Source: Labia minor (taxonomy: Eukaryota > Arthropoda > Insecta > Dermaptera > Spongiphoridae). From it: DNA of 64,000 nucleotides. Below the pieces are notes generated by a model that saw only the letters and a list, made by a program, of their open reading frames with translations, made no database searches and was not told where the DNA came from. This document shows, piece by piece, positions 63,770 to 64,000 of the stretch. A program made the position numbers and the translations under genes. The stretch is taken from the NCBI GenBank assembly GCA_963082975.1, contig OY720345.1, positions 25,366,611-25,430,610 on the forward strand. Reading direction: 5' to 3'. Each line of letters opens with the position of its first letter. Within the stretch, counting starts at the first letter, position 1.

Positions 63770-64000
63770 CTTCTGACTTTTGTACATCCTACGCAAGGAC
63801 AGCGCCTATCAAGTAGGTTATATTAATTAGGTGTCCTATGATCTGTAGAAGGGTTCATATCAACCTTTACCTTGATTTTCTGGATCGGAGATATCAAGTA
63901 TCATGTAGCTTCCTAACTTTGAACCCAGAGGCTGGTTGACTCCGTCCTATAGACCCCAGCTAGAGAAAATCCCTTTTCCAGGCCCGAGACTTGAACCCGG
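63770..64000 (-). mobile_element. tRNA-derived SINE, cut by the window end
   Basis: On the minus strand the right edge begins CCGGGTTCAAGTCTCGGGC, a clear polymerase III B box (GGTTCAAGTC). It is followed by GGGATTTTCTCTAGCTGGGG and the SINE body, ending near 63771 in an A/T-rich tail. The A box lies outside the window. Same family as 16504-16700 and 21111-21387. Confidence 0.8.

Overview
The window is nuclear DNA of an animal, very probably an insect. It is strongly AT-rich, its one large gene is split by GT-AG introns, and the rest is packed with arthropod-type transposons (mariner, hAT, BEL/Pao, RTE-like LINE, tRNA-derived SINE, Helentron-like repeats). An insect-type GH9 cellulase and the mariner terminal sequences fit a hymenopteran such as a parasitoid wasp. 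That placement is inference; the sequence does not prove the taxon.

Layout. (1) 1-26106, minus strand: a GH9 endo-beta-1,4-glucanase gene. Ten coding exons can be placed to the base with consistent phases, giving 411 codons. The 3' end lies beyond the left edge of the window. Exon 1 carries the start and half of the signal peptide, and is separated from exon 2 by an 18.6-kb intron full of repeats. Introns 2 and 5 hold three internally deleted mariner elements. (2) 26107-26610: GC-richer 5' flank and probable promoter of that gene. (3) 26611-58500: about 32 kb of mobile-element-rich DNA. It holds a mariner relic, LINE pieces, a BEL/Pao element with two 837-bp LTRs and an AATAT target duplication, several Helentron-like repeats, MITEs, a 775-bp palindrome whose arms share an open frame, and a decayed lysine-rich coding fragment. 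(4) 58500-58966, plus strand: a promoter with TATA box and TGACGTCA site, a 5' leader with a 39-codon upstream ORF, and a first coding exon of 76 nt with a good splice donor. The gene continues rightward, and no later exon was identified. (5) 60203-63005: a 2.8-kb hAT element with perfect 8-bp target duplication and a C-terminally shortened BED-finger transposase. (6) 63770-64000: a tRNA-derived SINE cut by the window end.

The most striking repeat signal is a set of dispersed ~600-bp repeats, called A, B, C and DE here. Families A and B share a layout: a short 5' terminal motif, a microsatellite in the middle, the inverse complement of the 5' motif near the 3' end, and a small terminal hairpin. 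This matches Helentron-associated elements (HINE/DINE-1 type). C looks like a distant relative of A, and DE shares a central block with B. Copies sit inside one another and inside a hAT MITE, so relative insertion order can be read directly. Only the cellulase and the gene starting at 58891 look like host protein genes; most remaining open frames are transposon remnants or chance.
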